In this document: positions 1-11,589 of the stretch, piece after piece
Numbering within the stretch: the stretch's first letter is position 1
Layout: each line of letters starts with the position of its first letter
Assembly: GCA_022592445.1 (NCBI GenBank)
Contig: JABYQR010000030.1
Span: 124,001 to 188,000 of the forward strand
Origin: Cytidiella melzeri
Taxonomy: Eukaryota; Basidiomycota; Agaricomycetes; Polyporales; Irpicaceae
Reading direction: 5' to 3'
Length of the DNA: 64,000 bases
Translations under genes and position numbers: made by a program
Notes under the pieces: model-generated
Told to the model about the DNA's origin: nothing
What the model saw: the letters and a program-made list of their open reading frames with translations, nothing else
Database searches by the model: none

Positions 1-87
1 TCACCACAAACAACGAAAATCCTCAAAAACAATTGATAACCAATCAACCATTCTTTCTCTGTAGCACCAATCTCATAACGAAACGAC

Positions 88-3000
88 ATGACTGACGAAG
101 TCACGCCCCAAACACAACCAAGTGCTCCGAAGAAGGACGAGAAAAAGGCTACGCCCGGTGGTGCTAGTCAGCAGGGCGGCAACGGGCCAAGAGGTGCCAA
201 GAGGAATATCTCCCGCTCTGCATCTTCAGGTGCCAACACGACGGGTCCCCCGAGGCCTACATCCGGTGCGAGCAACAGACGAAATCCGTCCAACCCTCCG
301 GGCGGTAACGATTCCGGTGCTGAATCCAGGAAGGGAAACAACGATAACAGGAGATCTGACCGTGGAGGGAGACCTCAAGGCAACGGGAATTCACGAGGAG
401 GCCGCAAGACCTCTCAATCTTCTCGCCAAGGAGGTCCGGGCAATAGGGACAGCGTGTCGAGGCAAAACAGCAACAAGCAGACCACAGGCTCCCCTGCTCC
501 TGCTCCTCCGACAAGCGATAGCAGTGATGCACTTTCCGCTATACAGCGCGCTATCGCTGACCTGAAGACTACGACTCCTGGGCAGAACGGCCCTGCGAGT
601 AACCCCCCTGCTATTACCGCTAGCCAGAGTGGATCAAACCTCCCCGCCAATGCTCCTGTCTTCCAGCCTGGTGCTGCCGCTTATCCCGGCATCGCAGGTA
701 ACGAGGCTCCTAGACACCGCAAGGCGGCGTCTCTCGGCGCCGGCGCTCTTTCTAACAACTTTAACAACTTTTCGCCTGGCTTCGGTGCCATGATGGAGGA
801 AGTGATCGAAGAAGGTCCAGGAGGTACCTCCTTTGAGGAAGGAGAGATCCCCGAGCACTCCTTCCAGCCTGGTCAACAGCAGCGCCGATCACTGTCCCAG
901 AGTTTTACTGCTCCACGATTTGCTGCTCTCGCCGCGCAGCAGGAGCAGCCCGATACTGTCGGTCCCACTGGACGCCCTCAGCTTGCTCCAGGCTTCATGT
1001 TCGGCGCCAGACGTCGTCCCAGCAGCCACATGCCCATGGGCCCTCCTATCAACGAGGAGGACGCCGGCTTCCAATTCCCGCAGCAACAGATGCAGCAGGA
1101 TCTCAACATCCACGCTTTGCCTGAGCCAACGCATAGAAGGAACGAAAGCCAAGGTGAAATCTCCGGCATCATGGCTGAGCAGGTGGGTGTTGTTCTTGGA
1201 ACACGCCAGATAGCGTCATACTCACCCTGTCTACAGATCGCTATCCAGACACAAATCGAGGCTTTGCAGCAGCAACAACAAGCTCTCTATACTCAGCAGC
1301 TCGCCCAGAATCAAGTCCTTTCGTTCCAGACCCCTGGGCTTGCCCCTCCTCGCGCTAATGCGCACCGCAGGGTCCACAGCACCCTTCCTATGGGTATGGG
1401 TCTCAGTGCCGGACTTGCTGGTAACCAAACTACTATGGGTCAGTTCGGTCAACTCGGAAACTTGAGCATGGGGCTCGATGGTCAGCCAACGGGTGTTCCT
1501 CGCGGGCATGGCAGACGTCACAGCGTCAATGTGCTCAACAAGTCTGGCGGTCCTCCAGGACTCTCTGCTTCGATGCATGCTGGCAACATGGATGGCTTTG
1601 AAGACGGTTTCGTGCCTCCTTCGGCCTTGAACACCAACGGTCACCAGCGCAGCGACTCGACTTGGCGCATCAACGGCGGTGTTGGCGGCGTGCAAACTGG
1701 CGCTGGATTTGCGGCAGACCTCGCGCAGGCTCAAGCACAGTTGCAAAGTCTTCAGCAATTCCGTGCCGCCGCCGGCGGACATCACCAAAAGATGCCCTCG
1801 TTCAGCTTCCCGAACATGCTGCCCAACATGATGGCCGCAAACATGATGGGTCTTGGCTTGGGAGGTATCAACCTTCTGCAGCAACAACAGCAGCAATTCC
1901 AGTCACAATTACAACAGCAGTCTAATCAGCCCCAGCGCAAGTCGCTGTTCGCTCCATATCTTCCCCAGGCGTCTCTGCCCCCGCTGCTTGCCGCGGGTAA
2001 ACTTGTAGTCGGTATCTTACGTGTCAACAAGCGTAATCGTTCGGACGCGTACGTCGCGACTGAGGTGCTGGACGCCGACATCTATATCTGTGGTTCCAAG
2101 GATCGCAACCGTGCGCTCGAAGGTGATATTGTTGCTGTCGAGCTGCTGGAAGTAGACGAGGTATGGGGAACGAAGAAGGAGAAGGAGGAGAAGAAGAGAA
2201 AGAAGGAAGAGAACTCTGCGTATGACTTGAAGGGCGCCGCTGGCCGCAGGAATGACAAGAAGAAGGATGACGTCGAGGTTGAAGGCCAGGGCTTGATGCT
2301 TTTTGACGACGAGGAGTACGTTTCCTCTACTGTTTCTTTCTAATTCAATGTTCACCGTTTGGACAGAGTTACAGATGAAGTGAAGCCGCAGTTTGCCGGA
2401 CATGTCGTCGCTGTCGTCGAGCGTATGCCTGGCCAGCTGTTCTCTGGCACTTTGGGTTTGTTGCGCCCGTCGTCTGCGGCCACTAAGGAGAAGCAAGAGG
2501 CAGAGCGCCGCGAGCGTGAAGGCGATCGTGGCGATGAGCCTCGTCGTCCCATTGAGCGCCCCAAGATCGTCTGGTTCAAGCCCACTGACAAGCGTGTGCC
2601 TCTCATCGCCATCCCGACTGAGCAGGCTCCACCGGACTTTGTCCAGAACTCTGAGGATTACGCAAACAAGTTGTTCGTCGCCTGCATCAAGCGTCATGTA
2701 AGTCTTGTATATGCCGTTGCTTGTGACATGGCAGCTAATTTCTCCGCAGCCCATCAGTTCTCTTCATCCTTTTGGTACTCTAGTCGAGGAGCTCGGCCCT
2801 ATTGGCGATATCGAGGTCGAAACCAGTGCCCTGCTGAAGGACTGCAACTTCCCCACTGAGGACTTTACCGAGAATGTGTTGAAGTGCCTGCCTCCTATTC
2901 CTTGGACGTGAGTAGCTCCCTGTAGTCGTCCCTCAAGTGACCTACTAATGCTCATATAGCATTCCCGAGCGTGAACTTGAGGTTCGCAAGGATTTGCGTG

Positions 3001-5032
3001 GTGAACGTCTTTTCACAATCGATCCTGCATCCGCGAAGGATCTCGATGACGCCCTGTCGGTCAAGGTCAATGAGGATGGCACGTACGACATCGGGGTACA
3101 TATCGCAGATGTCACTCATTTCGTCAAGCCGAACACTGCGTTGGACCGTGATGCTCGTAAACGTGCCACTAGTGTCTATCTGGTGCAGCGCGCTGTGCCG
3201 ATGCTGCCTCCCGCGTTGAGTGAACAGCTATGTAGCTTGGTGCCTGGCAAAGATCGTCTTGCGTTCTCTGTCATCTTTACCATTACGAAGGAAGCCAAGG
3301 TCGTGAAGAAGTGGTTTGGGAGGACGATTGTCAAGTGAGTGGTGTACATGGAGTGTAACGCAGATTGGGACTCACATTTCTTCTCAGATCTGCCTCCAAG
3401 CTCAGCTACGAGAACGTCCAGGACGTCATTGAGGGCAAGATCCTAGGAGGAGTTCCTGTCATCCCAGAGCACGACGCCGCCGACATTGCACATGATTTGA
3501 AAATCCTGAACGACCTCGCCCAGCAGCTCCGCGAGAGGCGTTTCCAGAGCGGTGCGATTAGTGGGGATTCCTTCAGTCTGGCGTTCACTCTTGATGAGAA
3601 CGGCATGCCCACGGACTGCGGTGCTGAGGCTCTTAACGAGGCCCACAACCTCGTTGAAGAGGTACGCCCTTTTTCACAGGAGTGTGGATATCCTTCTGAA
3701 TTCAGATTTAGTTCATGTTGGCTACGAATGTTGCTGTTGCGCAACAAATCGCCGTTCACTTCCCGGAACAAGCGCTCCTGCGCAGACACGACATCCCACT
3801 CGATCGTCGCCTTGTGAGTACAGCACGTATAGCATCATGCTTTTGCTAAGTCACTTTATTATACAGTTGGCCTTTGCCGATCGTGCTCAGCGTCTCGGTT
3901 ACACTATCGATACCTCCTCGTCTGGAGCCATCATGCAGTCTCTCAACACAGTCACCGATCCGACCGCTCGCCGAATCTTGGAGATCCTGTTGACGAAGGC
4001 GACTCAGCGTGCTAAGTACTTCTGCTCTGGCATGCTTGATATCGCCAAGTATGGTCACTACGCCCTGAACGTCCCGGTGTACACACATTTCACCTCTCCC
4101 ATTAGGCGGTATGCGGACGTTCTGGTGCATCGCCAACTTGATTCTATCCTTCAGGCGACGACCCCTGGTGAGCTCCCGAAGTTCACTATGGACCGTGACG
4201 CGGTTGCCAAGGTTGCACAGCAATGCAATATGTAAGTGGCATTGCCGCATGTCGTTCGGGTTTTTACTGAACCTGGTTATAGCAAGCAAGATTCTGCCAA
4301 GCTGGCTCAAGAGCAATCGGCTCATCTTTTCCTTTGCTTGTTGGTTGCGGACTTGACACAACGCTACGGCCCTGTTGTTCGTCAGGCCAAAGTCGTCGGT
4401 GTTTTGGACGCTGCATTCGATGTCTATGTCCCTGAGTTTGGTATCGAGAAGAGGGTTCACGTCGATCAGATGCCCATCGACGTAAGTCATGAACATTACA
4501 TTTCAGCTTCAATAGCTAACTCACCTATATCTAGAACCACGTTTATGACGAGCACAAGCACACTCTTCAGATCTACTGGTCTCAGCGTGATGTCATCACT
4601 TGGCTTGTTGAGAACAGCGACGACGAGCACTTGAAGAAGGTCAAGCAAAACGCGGAGCAGCATGCGGTAAAGATGGAAGTTGCATCCCGCTCTGTCAATG
4701 ATGAGCAGGCGTTGTTCGACGAGGACGATCAGGACGATGAGATTGTGCTTGGTCGTCCCGATGAGGGAGAGGGGGGTCAAGAAACCTCGAAGCAAAGGCT
4801 GCTCTCACGAGCCAAAGTTCAGCCCATTTTCGAAGGCCTCAAGGTCACCAGTGCCGGACACAAGATCCAGGAAATTTGTGAAATGCAGACTGTTCCCGTA
4901 AGTTATGCTAGTCACTTCTACGACTTCATTCGGCTCACCACATGTTTTCAGGTCATCGTCACCGCCGATCTCACTAAGAGTCCCCCTGTGATCAAAGTTT
5001 ACAGTGTCAACCCCTACGCCGCTGAGCGATAA
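88..5032 (+). CDS. ssd1: Ssd1/Dis3L2-family RNA-binding protein (RNase II fold), 11 exons
   Basis: Exons: 88-1182, 1237-2315, 2367-2697, 2750-2907, 2960-3334, 3388-3661, 3712-3813, 3867-4231, 4283-4481, 4535-4897, 4952-5032. They join in frame to 1473 aa. Residues 1-600 are a disordered Q/N/G/S-rich tail. A cold-shock domain follows at about 615-680, the RNB (RNase II) domain at about 890-1260 and an S1-like segment after that. The four acidic active-site residues of RNase II enzymes are visible in IDPASAKDLDDAL (D909, D915, D917, D918), as is the conserved SPIRRYADVLVHR stretch. Five H-x-[RK]-x-x-S motifs (consensus for NDR/Cbk1 kinases) lie in the N-terminal tail. Family knowledge: yeast Ssd1 is a non-catalytic translational regulator of cell-wall mRNAs in the cytoplasm and P-bodies, while basidiomycete homologues can keep the catalytic signature. 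Whether this protein is an active nuclease is not shown. Confidence 0.95.
1183..1236 (+). other. 54-nt in-frame intron of ssd1
   Basis: A GTGGGT donor and a CTACAG acceptor enclose 54 nt with no stop codon, so the reading frame runs straight through. Removing it joins MAEQ to IAIQTQIEALQ, which reads like the conserved IAEQ-IALQ-QIEALQ stretch of Ssd1 homologues. Retention would add 18 residues. I infer it is a true intron because of this join and because its size matches the gene's other introns. Confidence 0.75.
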
Positions 5033-5640
5033 GCATAAACGCCAACTCATAACGCGGTGCTTTTCTCGGATTATGCTCTTCCTCACCGTAGGCCAAACGG
5101 ATGTACATTAATGGCAGTGTTCGCATTCTCTTTCCCCCGCTCTTTTCTTTCACAATTTGGCTGGGTTCAGGCACACCCTTGACTGCCCATGCTCGGTACT
5201 CGCTTATAAACATCAAACGGATGTGCTTGTATGGTTATCCCTTGCTACTCCTTGATACTATCGACGCTCGACTCGCTGCGCTTTTTTTCCCGATGATGTT
5301 GTGCCGCACCTCCCTTTATGTGTCTCTGCGGGTGTACGTCGTTGTAATTATGGTCTGTCTATTGTAATGAGAATTTCTACGGTGTTTGCCTCTCATTGTT
5401 CTTGGTTTACATTTGTGAGAGGAACAGTGTGCCTGCTACAGACGTCGAAGGGGCTTCAGGCTGGGGGGGGGGGGGGGGGGGTGTATAGCCTCAGTGATAC
5501 ACTTCACAGCATCTGCCATATCAGTCATGTCATTGCGATGTGAGTTTGGCTTACACTGGTAGTTGAAGCTGCTACTACGCCAAGCTATCACATCTGCAAT
5601 CTTTGAGCGCTTGGGTTGTACCGGGGTAGAAGGAGTTGGC
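5033..5640. other. 3' flank of ssd1 with a poly-G run
   Basis: No gene is seen. The ssd1 3' UTR presumably occupies the first few hundred bases. A homopolymer of 19 G lies at 5463-5481; its length may be unreliable in the assembly. Confidence 0.6.
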
Positions 5641-5663
5641 TACAACATTGTTCGTAATAGCAC

Positions 5664-6480
5664 TCAGAGAATCCACAAATAACACACCTGAGTAGCACCT
5701 GTAATCTCTACGTCATCACTGTCAATCTCTGAAACATTCCCTGAGCCCAGCTTGCCTCTGTCCTGGCTATCAAAACCTGGCACGTCCGGTGACTGAAGCT
5801 GAGACTGTGGTGGACCACCAGCAGCAATAGCATGATTGCCTGTAGCATACGTATCCTCACAAAGAAAGGCGAGGTTGTCAAAGAGTGAAAAGATATGTGT
5901 TTGGTACCACACATTCTTGGGATGAGCTTGTGATACATGAGCTCTGGTACTGTACACATGGAGCTCTACACGTACCTGCAGATAAGCATCCCAAACATCA
6001 GCAGTAGCAGTCAGCTGACATGCCTCCTCATTACACCCAAACCCTGACAGCTGGCGCATCCGAACCAAGTCCTTGTACTGCGCACAAAGCTGATGTCAGA
6101 TACTGTGAGCAAAGAACACTGCATCTCATAGATACTACACATACCATAGCCCAGTGGTTCTTACACATTGACAGCTATCCGAGCCTTCTCAAGCACAGCA
6201 GCAGACACATATGTCCAGGACACCAGCTTGAAGCCATTCTCGACCATTCAGCCTTCAACCTTCTCCTTATGAAGGGCTGCAACCAGAGCTGCCTGAGCAG
6301 AAGTTTTCCAATCAGCCAGAGAGGCTGCAGGAGCAGTTGCCGGAGCTTTTGCCACAGCAGGAGTTTGAAAAAGCACGAGGAATATCAACAGAAGTTGTCT
6401 GCGGCCTGCCAGCTCACAGCGCAACAGCGTATGACACCTAAAGTCACAGAAAGTCACACAAGGTCACATCTGAGCGCCGA
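5664..6480 (-). pseudogene. Myb/SANT-like DNA-binding domain gene remnant
   Basis: Reading the minus strand gives pieces of a Myb/SANT-like domain of the kind linked to transposons in fungi and plants: ADWKTSAQAALVAALHKEK, then NGFKLVSWTYVSAAV, KNHWAM, YKDLVRMRQLSGFG, and VWDAYLQ followed after a ~50-nt intron by AHPKNVWYQTHIFSLFDNL. The spacing WDAYL-x-AHP is typical of this domain. An in-frame TGA follows KEKVEG, and a second stop ends the next segment unless it is intronic, so the copy looks decayed. The C-terminal acidic tail (SEIDSDDVEITG) is open. It is probably a relic of a transposon accessory gene; the host element is not identified. Confidence 0.6.
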
Positions 6481-6489
6481 GCACTGTGG

Positions 6490-8700
6490 GAATTAGTCAC
6501 ATTATTTCATTTGGCTGGTAGCTACGGAATAATGCGCCTACATGATGCGCCGCCGATCAGGCCCTTAGCAATTTTGGGTACAATTGAACTGGATTGTGTT
6601 GCCAGCTGACTTCTGAGTCTCACCCAAACTTTCACATCCACAGCTGTATTGATTGAGTGTGTACTTAGTCAAGGCTGGCTTTTGTGAGCTTTATTCACAA
6701 CTGACTATCTTCTTAGTCAACTCAGGCATTGCTATGTGTTGAAGAGTGGAGCAGAATGGGCCCTTGTATCTGATAAACAAAGAAGAATTGTTCCAGTATG
6801 CACCAGCACATTGATGCTTTTTCAGATTCAGCCCTCTCATTGAGACACTGAAACATGCCCTGAGACAAACAATAACCCCAAAGACAACACAACAACCCAC
6901 TAAGTGGCAAAGTAGTGAATGGGTTAAAGAGCACAAATGTGTACGTAGTAAATGCGAGGTGGCTTAAGAGTCCTAGCTAAACCTAGTACAACTTGAAGCG
7001 GCAAGGAAATAAAATAAAATGTTGCAAACTTGGCGACTATAGCTGGGGTCTAACCCAATAAGGAAAAGGGGTGCAATGAAACTTGCATTAAAAGCGGGAA
7101 GCCGGTAGGCAGATAGGATTGACGTGAAACACGTGCGATGTAGATAATGGAACTAAGACACAAATTGAATTGGAAATGCAAAACGCTATTGCAGTGAAGA
7201 GGAAATGTTGTGATAAACTTGTTGCAGTGGAAGAGAATGCAGTAAGCTCAGCGCAATGAAGTAGAGATGCAGTTGCAGTAACACAGTAAAGAAATTTGCA
7301 GTAAAATGCAGTAAAACAAAAGCAGCCAACTCGACGGTAGTAAGTGCTACTTGTCTGTAGCAAATCTCAACCTAATTCTTTAGGTGAGGTGATAGGACAA
7401 ACCCTCAATATCCGTGCGAGCCCAATGCGGTACGCGGATGATCTCTACACGAGAAGACATGTACTTTTATGGTGGGGGTGGAAGGCAGAGTCAATGTCAA
7501 CACATTACAGTGGCAATGATAGCGGCGAGACTCAGTCGGAGTCAGAGGAGGGATTGCGGGGTCAATAGTTAAGGACAACTCCACCGGATTGGCAATGGGT
7601 GTTACACGTGAAGGCGTGCCCGACAACAACGTTGGGGGCGCCAGTGAGATCAAACTGAATGAGTTTGCACTCGTGGTTTCTCCCTCAAACTCAGGAGAGA
7701 GTCAGCAGTCGAGGGGTACGGAAGGACCAGTTTGCAGTGGGGCAGGCTATTCGCTTTGTGTATTGCAGTAGGAACAGTTGTCAAGCAAATTCGCTACAGA
7801 GGCAACAAAGCTTGCTGACAAGGGTGATTTGGTGGACAATCTTTTGATAGGGACTGAAGGTTCTACAGGGTGTGCTGGCGGAGGTGATGGTGCTGGGGAA
7901 ATAGGATAGCGATGCAGGATTTTGCAACACAGGCAATAGGGACAGTAGCTGTCTGGTAGGTGAGAAACAGTGGGGCAGTAGCAACAAACTCGGGGAATGG
8001 AATGAGTTGCAGGCGCAGCGGACATAAACACAGGAGGAAGTCACAGGGAAGAACACACAGTCGTCGGTAGCTTAACACAGCCACAAACAAAAAGGGGGAA
8101 ACTCTGGGGGGAGGTCCTATTCTCTGACAAAAATTTACAAAGGCTTGGTTTATATAGCTATGTTACCTCTCCTATCTTGAGCCTTCTCCAACTAAGTCCA
8201 ATGCAAGAACAACTGCCAAATCTCTAGACCTCTTGGCTCAGCAGAGGCAAATACAATGGAACAAGTCGGCAAACAGCGGGACACAGCCTGCATATGGCAA
8301 GGGTACGGGATGCAACACCTAAAAGGGGACAAGTTTTGGGTTGCTGTAGATGACATTGGATGCCGAGGAAGGGGGCAGCCTGCAACCTGCAATATGAGCT
8401 ATCTCGCAACGCGACTTGGGTACTAGGCTTTGGTGATTGTGTTTTTCCGCAGCTCTGAGGAGGGTTTAACCCTTGCAGCCCTTACCTGTTGTTTGGTCCG
8501 GCACAGCCTGTTGCAATCATGTGGGCAGAATGTGATGAAGGTTGCAGTGTTGTCAGCCGTGGGCCCAAAGATTTCTTGGCAAATCCTCTGATGGCCACAC
8601 AAAGTTCCTGAGGTTTGGCCAATAATCATTGCCGTAGCCTGTTTGCTGTTCTCAGACCATCTCGCTCCACTACTCGGTCTGCTGGAGAACACACATATGA
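6490..8700. other. Repeat-rich intergenic stretch
   Basis: Mostly low-complexity, TE-like sequence. Around 6770-6830 there is a short segment also seen at 35426-35480 (both contain GAAGAATTGTTCCA and CAGCACATTGATG). Apart from the weak cysteine-rich ORF listed separately no gene is supported. Confidence 0.5.
7747..8025 (-). CDS. Small cysteine-rich ORF, unrecognised
   Basis: This is a 92-aa open frame beginning MSAAPATHS. It has closely spaced cysteines (VCCYCP, then CPYCLCC) that could bind a metal, followed by a proline-rich middle. A TATA-like box (CTATATAAACC on the minus strand, near 8146-8156) lies about 130 bp upstream of the ATG. No family is recognised. The surroundings are transposon debris, so this could be the start of a decayed retroelement gag or chance. 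Treat as weak. Confidence 0.25.
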   Translation of the reverse strand: MSAAPATHSIPRVCCYCPTVSHLPDSYCPYCLCCKILHRYPISPAPSPPPAHPVEPSVPIKRLSTKSPLSASFVASVANLLDNCSYCNTQSE

Positions 8701-9570
8701 GTTGGTCTGCATGCCAAGAAGTTGATGTACATGCGATGGGGGTTGGTCTACAGGCTTAGGCAATTTACGGTTGTATCACTGTCCCCCAAAGCATGGGAAT
8801 CAGATGAGAATTACATACTTGCAAATATCAACAGTTTGAATCTCGAAGCAATGAATACAGTTGATGGCCTTACAGTGGCTTACCTACCAACCCTTTCAAA
8901 TCTCTGTATGAGGTCACTTATTGCAATCAAAATGCACTATTGTATTTTTCCAGACTGCACATGGGCACAACTTATATGTACTATGAACCTTTGGGTAGGC
9001 CTATCTTGTGCCAACTTCCTGGTCTCAAAATGTTTTGAATTGGAGTGTAATTGAAGAAGTTATAGCCAGTTTCCTGGTCTCAAAATGTTTTGAATTGGAG
9101 TGTAATTGAAGAAGTTATAGCCAGTTTCCTGGAACAAGCTGCTCACACTCAGATTAAAACTCTGCGCTTGTTCTGAGCAAGAATCACCAGTATGTTGGGA
9201 GCTGATAACAAGACAGTTCCAGCCCCTATGTTCTTGGAGGGTGTGAAGTTTTTGTTGCATCAGCAGTGATTGCAACTGATTGTTCAACAGAGTTCCACAA
9301 ACACTACCTGCTTTTTGAGCAAAAATTATCATCAGAACCCAGTGTGTGGCAGTTCCAATGAGGATAAGGCAGTTCAGACATCAAGGAGACACATATAGTT
9401 GCAGAAGTTAATTCTAACAGAACATTTCTGACCCTATGTTTAGAGCATGAAGACTGGTTGTTGCTGATGTGCATCAGCAGTGTATTCCCATCAAGTACTA
9501 CAACTGAACAATGCAACAGAAGTAAACACAGCACAAGATCAATGACAAGATCACTGGGTAAATAGCACAA
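8700..9570 (+). repeat. Dispersed repeat, copy A (left part)
   Basis: The sequence shares long stretches with the repeat at 35480-37660, including the CCCCCAAAG-ATGGGAAT segment, the CTGAGCAAGAAT segment, one tandem unit (CAGTTCAGACATCAA) and the GATCAATGACAAGAT end. The match seems to resume at 11415-11575, so this copy appears split by about 1.85 kb of inserted DNA. Confidence 0.6.
9016..9132 (+). repeat. Perfect 55-bp tandem duplication
   Basis: A 55-bp unit starting TTCCTGGTCTCAAAATG at 9016 repeats exactly at 9071, followed by a 7-bp start of a third copy at 9126. It lies inside dispersed-repeat copy A. Exact identity implies a recent duplication. Confidence 0.9.
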
Positions 9571-9664
9571 ATGGGCTATTGTGTTTGCTTACGTGCTAAG
9601 TTGTCGTGGATGGCACAACTGGCCCTTATTCTTCACATTTTACCTCTAGTTTACACCTTTGCAA

Positions 9665-10185
9665 ACCCTTTGCAAACCCCTTGCACATCTATTAAGTGCC
9701 CATATCACGTGGCATAGATGCTCTACATGGTCATGTTACTTGCTACCTACTACATCACACTGGCATGTAACTCAGCTTATGTAAGACCACATGGCTCAGC
9801 CCGTGGCTAGGGTTTGACATCTTAGATACCACTCACATGGACTCCTATTGTGCTTTTGCTAGTGTTCTCTTCATGATAGAATGCTCTCATGGGTGTGGGA
9901 ACTGAATACAATAACCAGTCTCCTTTTAGATAGATTCTCTCACGAGCAGAGGTCTTGGCAGAGTCCAGACAATAGCTATTGTTCTTGTTTAGGTAGTTCT
10001 ATTGTTCTTGCTTCCCACACAACTTCATGCCAAGCCTGGTCTGTGCACAGGCTCTGAAGTCTATATAAGCAGCTGCATGTACACTCCTAGCCCCCCACCT
10101 CAACCTCTTGGTCTTTACTGGGCTAGATACCTGAATAAGGTTTACAGTTGGTGAAAGTATTGTGCTACACGCCTGCCACCACCTC
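9665..10185 (+). repeat. LTR-like sequence, left arm of a large inverted repeat
   Basis: The arm contains CATCTATTAAG near its start, CACGTGGC, and the promoter-like CTATATAAGCAGCTGCATG followed by CCCCCCACCTCAACCTCTTGG. The same features occur on the opposite strand in the right arm at 10422-10965. The TATA box and the surrounding layout resemble a retrotransposon LTR. The exact TG...CA ends were not fixed. Confidence 0.6.
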
Positions 10186-10421
10186 TTTATATTGTAACAC
10201 AATGTATGACAGAGCTTCACTGTACATATTCCGACACATATGTACAATTATATAGTCCTGACACTTGTTGGAATGCATTGCAAGTTGCTTCAGCCTAAAG
10301 CTTATTATATGGTGATAACAGATTGTATCCAGGTGGCCAACATAGTACAGTAGTAATGATGCATGCCATGACACGGAGACGGGGCTCGACGTGACAAACA
10401 GGGACACAAAGTGGAGGACGA

Positions 10422-10965
10422 CAAAGTGGTGGTGGTAGGCGTGAAGCTCAATACTCTCACCAGCTATAAACCTTATGCAGATGTCTAGCCCAGTAGAGAC
10501 CAAGAGGTCGAGATGGGGGGCTAGGAGCGTACATGCAGCTGCTTATATAGACTTCACGGACCTGTGCACAGACCATGTTAAGGGCAGGCTTTGCAAGAAG
10601 CCATGTGAACGAAGAACAATAGAACTACTTAAAGAAGAACAATAGCTATTGTCTAGACCTTGCCAAGACCTCTACTCGTGAGAGAATCTATCTAAAAGGA
10701 GACCAACTATTGTATTCCATTCCCACACCTGTGAGAACATCCTTCCATAAAGAGAACAATAGGGAAAGGACAATAAGGAGCCCATGTGGACGTCATCTAT
10801 GACATCAAACCCTAGCTATGGGCTGAGCCATGTGGTTGTAGCCATGTGACCTTACTTAAGCTAAGTCACATGCCAGTGTGACGTATTAGCAAGTAATGTG
10901 ACCGTGTGGAGCATCTAAGCCACGTGATACGGGCGCTTAATAGACGTGCAAAGGAGTTTGTGCAG
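10422..10965 (-). repeat. LTR-like sequence, right arm of the inverted repeat
   Basis: This is an imperfect reverse complement of 9665-10185, with many point differences and small indels. The arms are separated by about 235 bp of unrelated sequence. Either two solo LTRs inserted in opposite orientation, or the arms form one palindromic element. Confidence 0.6.
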
Positions 10966-11589
10966 AGAGGTTGCAACTGGGTTGCAGCCCGGAGTTTTGC
11001 AGATAAAAACAAGAGGTAAATTGCAAAAAATAAGGGCTAGTCAGGCCATCCATGACATGCCAGGCCTGCACGGGCAGCCCTACTTGAACTTTGCAAGATT
11101 GAGTCTGGTAAAAACCATTGGGATTTAATTTTGTCACTACAGATTTGATGTTTGAGATTGACAAACAAGTAATTGGTGGAAGATCTTACTTTAGGAAACA
11201 TCCTGAGACCTAGACAAGCGGCAGAAAACCTTGAAGAAATCATGTGTAGTTGGGTTATTCTTTTGTGTGCTAATGTGGCACTGGAGAATAACAATGTGTT
11301 GCATGCGTTCAAGCATCCAAGATAACATGTTCTATCTTGGATACATGTGTTACAGAGATTGCATCACATTGTGAAGGCTTACAATGTATTGCAATGTGAT
11401 AAAACAATTCATTGAATTGTGTGATGATCAATAATGCCCCTTGCCACCATTGCTGACTACCTTTATTACTGTATGCTTGCTTTGCCTGCAACCAAACTTG
11501 TCAATTTTAACACAGCTACTTTATCCCACCTAGCATTGCTTGTTGAAGTTTTTACCAAAAGAAAATGCACTGACTAGAGTAAGTTTGCA

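Noticed and set aside
257..1896. Long antisense open frames inside ssd1
   Set aside because: Shadows of the codon bias of the real gene on the other strand.
5463..5481. 19-base G homopolymer as a regulatory quadruplex
   Set aside because: Possible, but a single homopolymer in a 3' flank is just as likely slippage or assembly noise.
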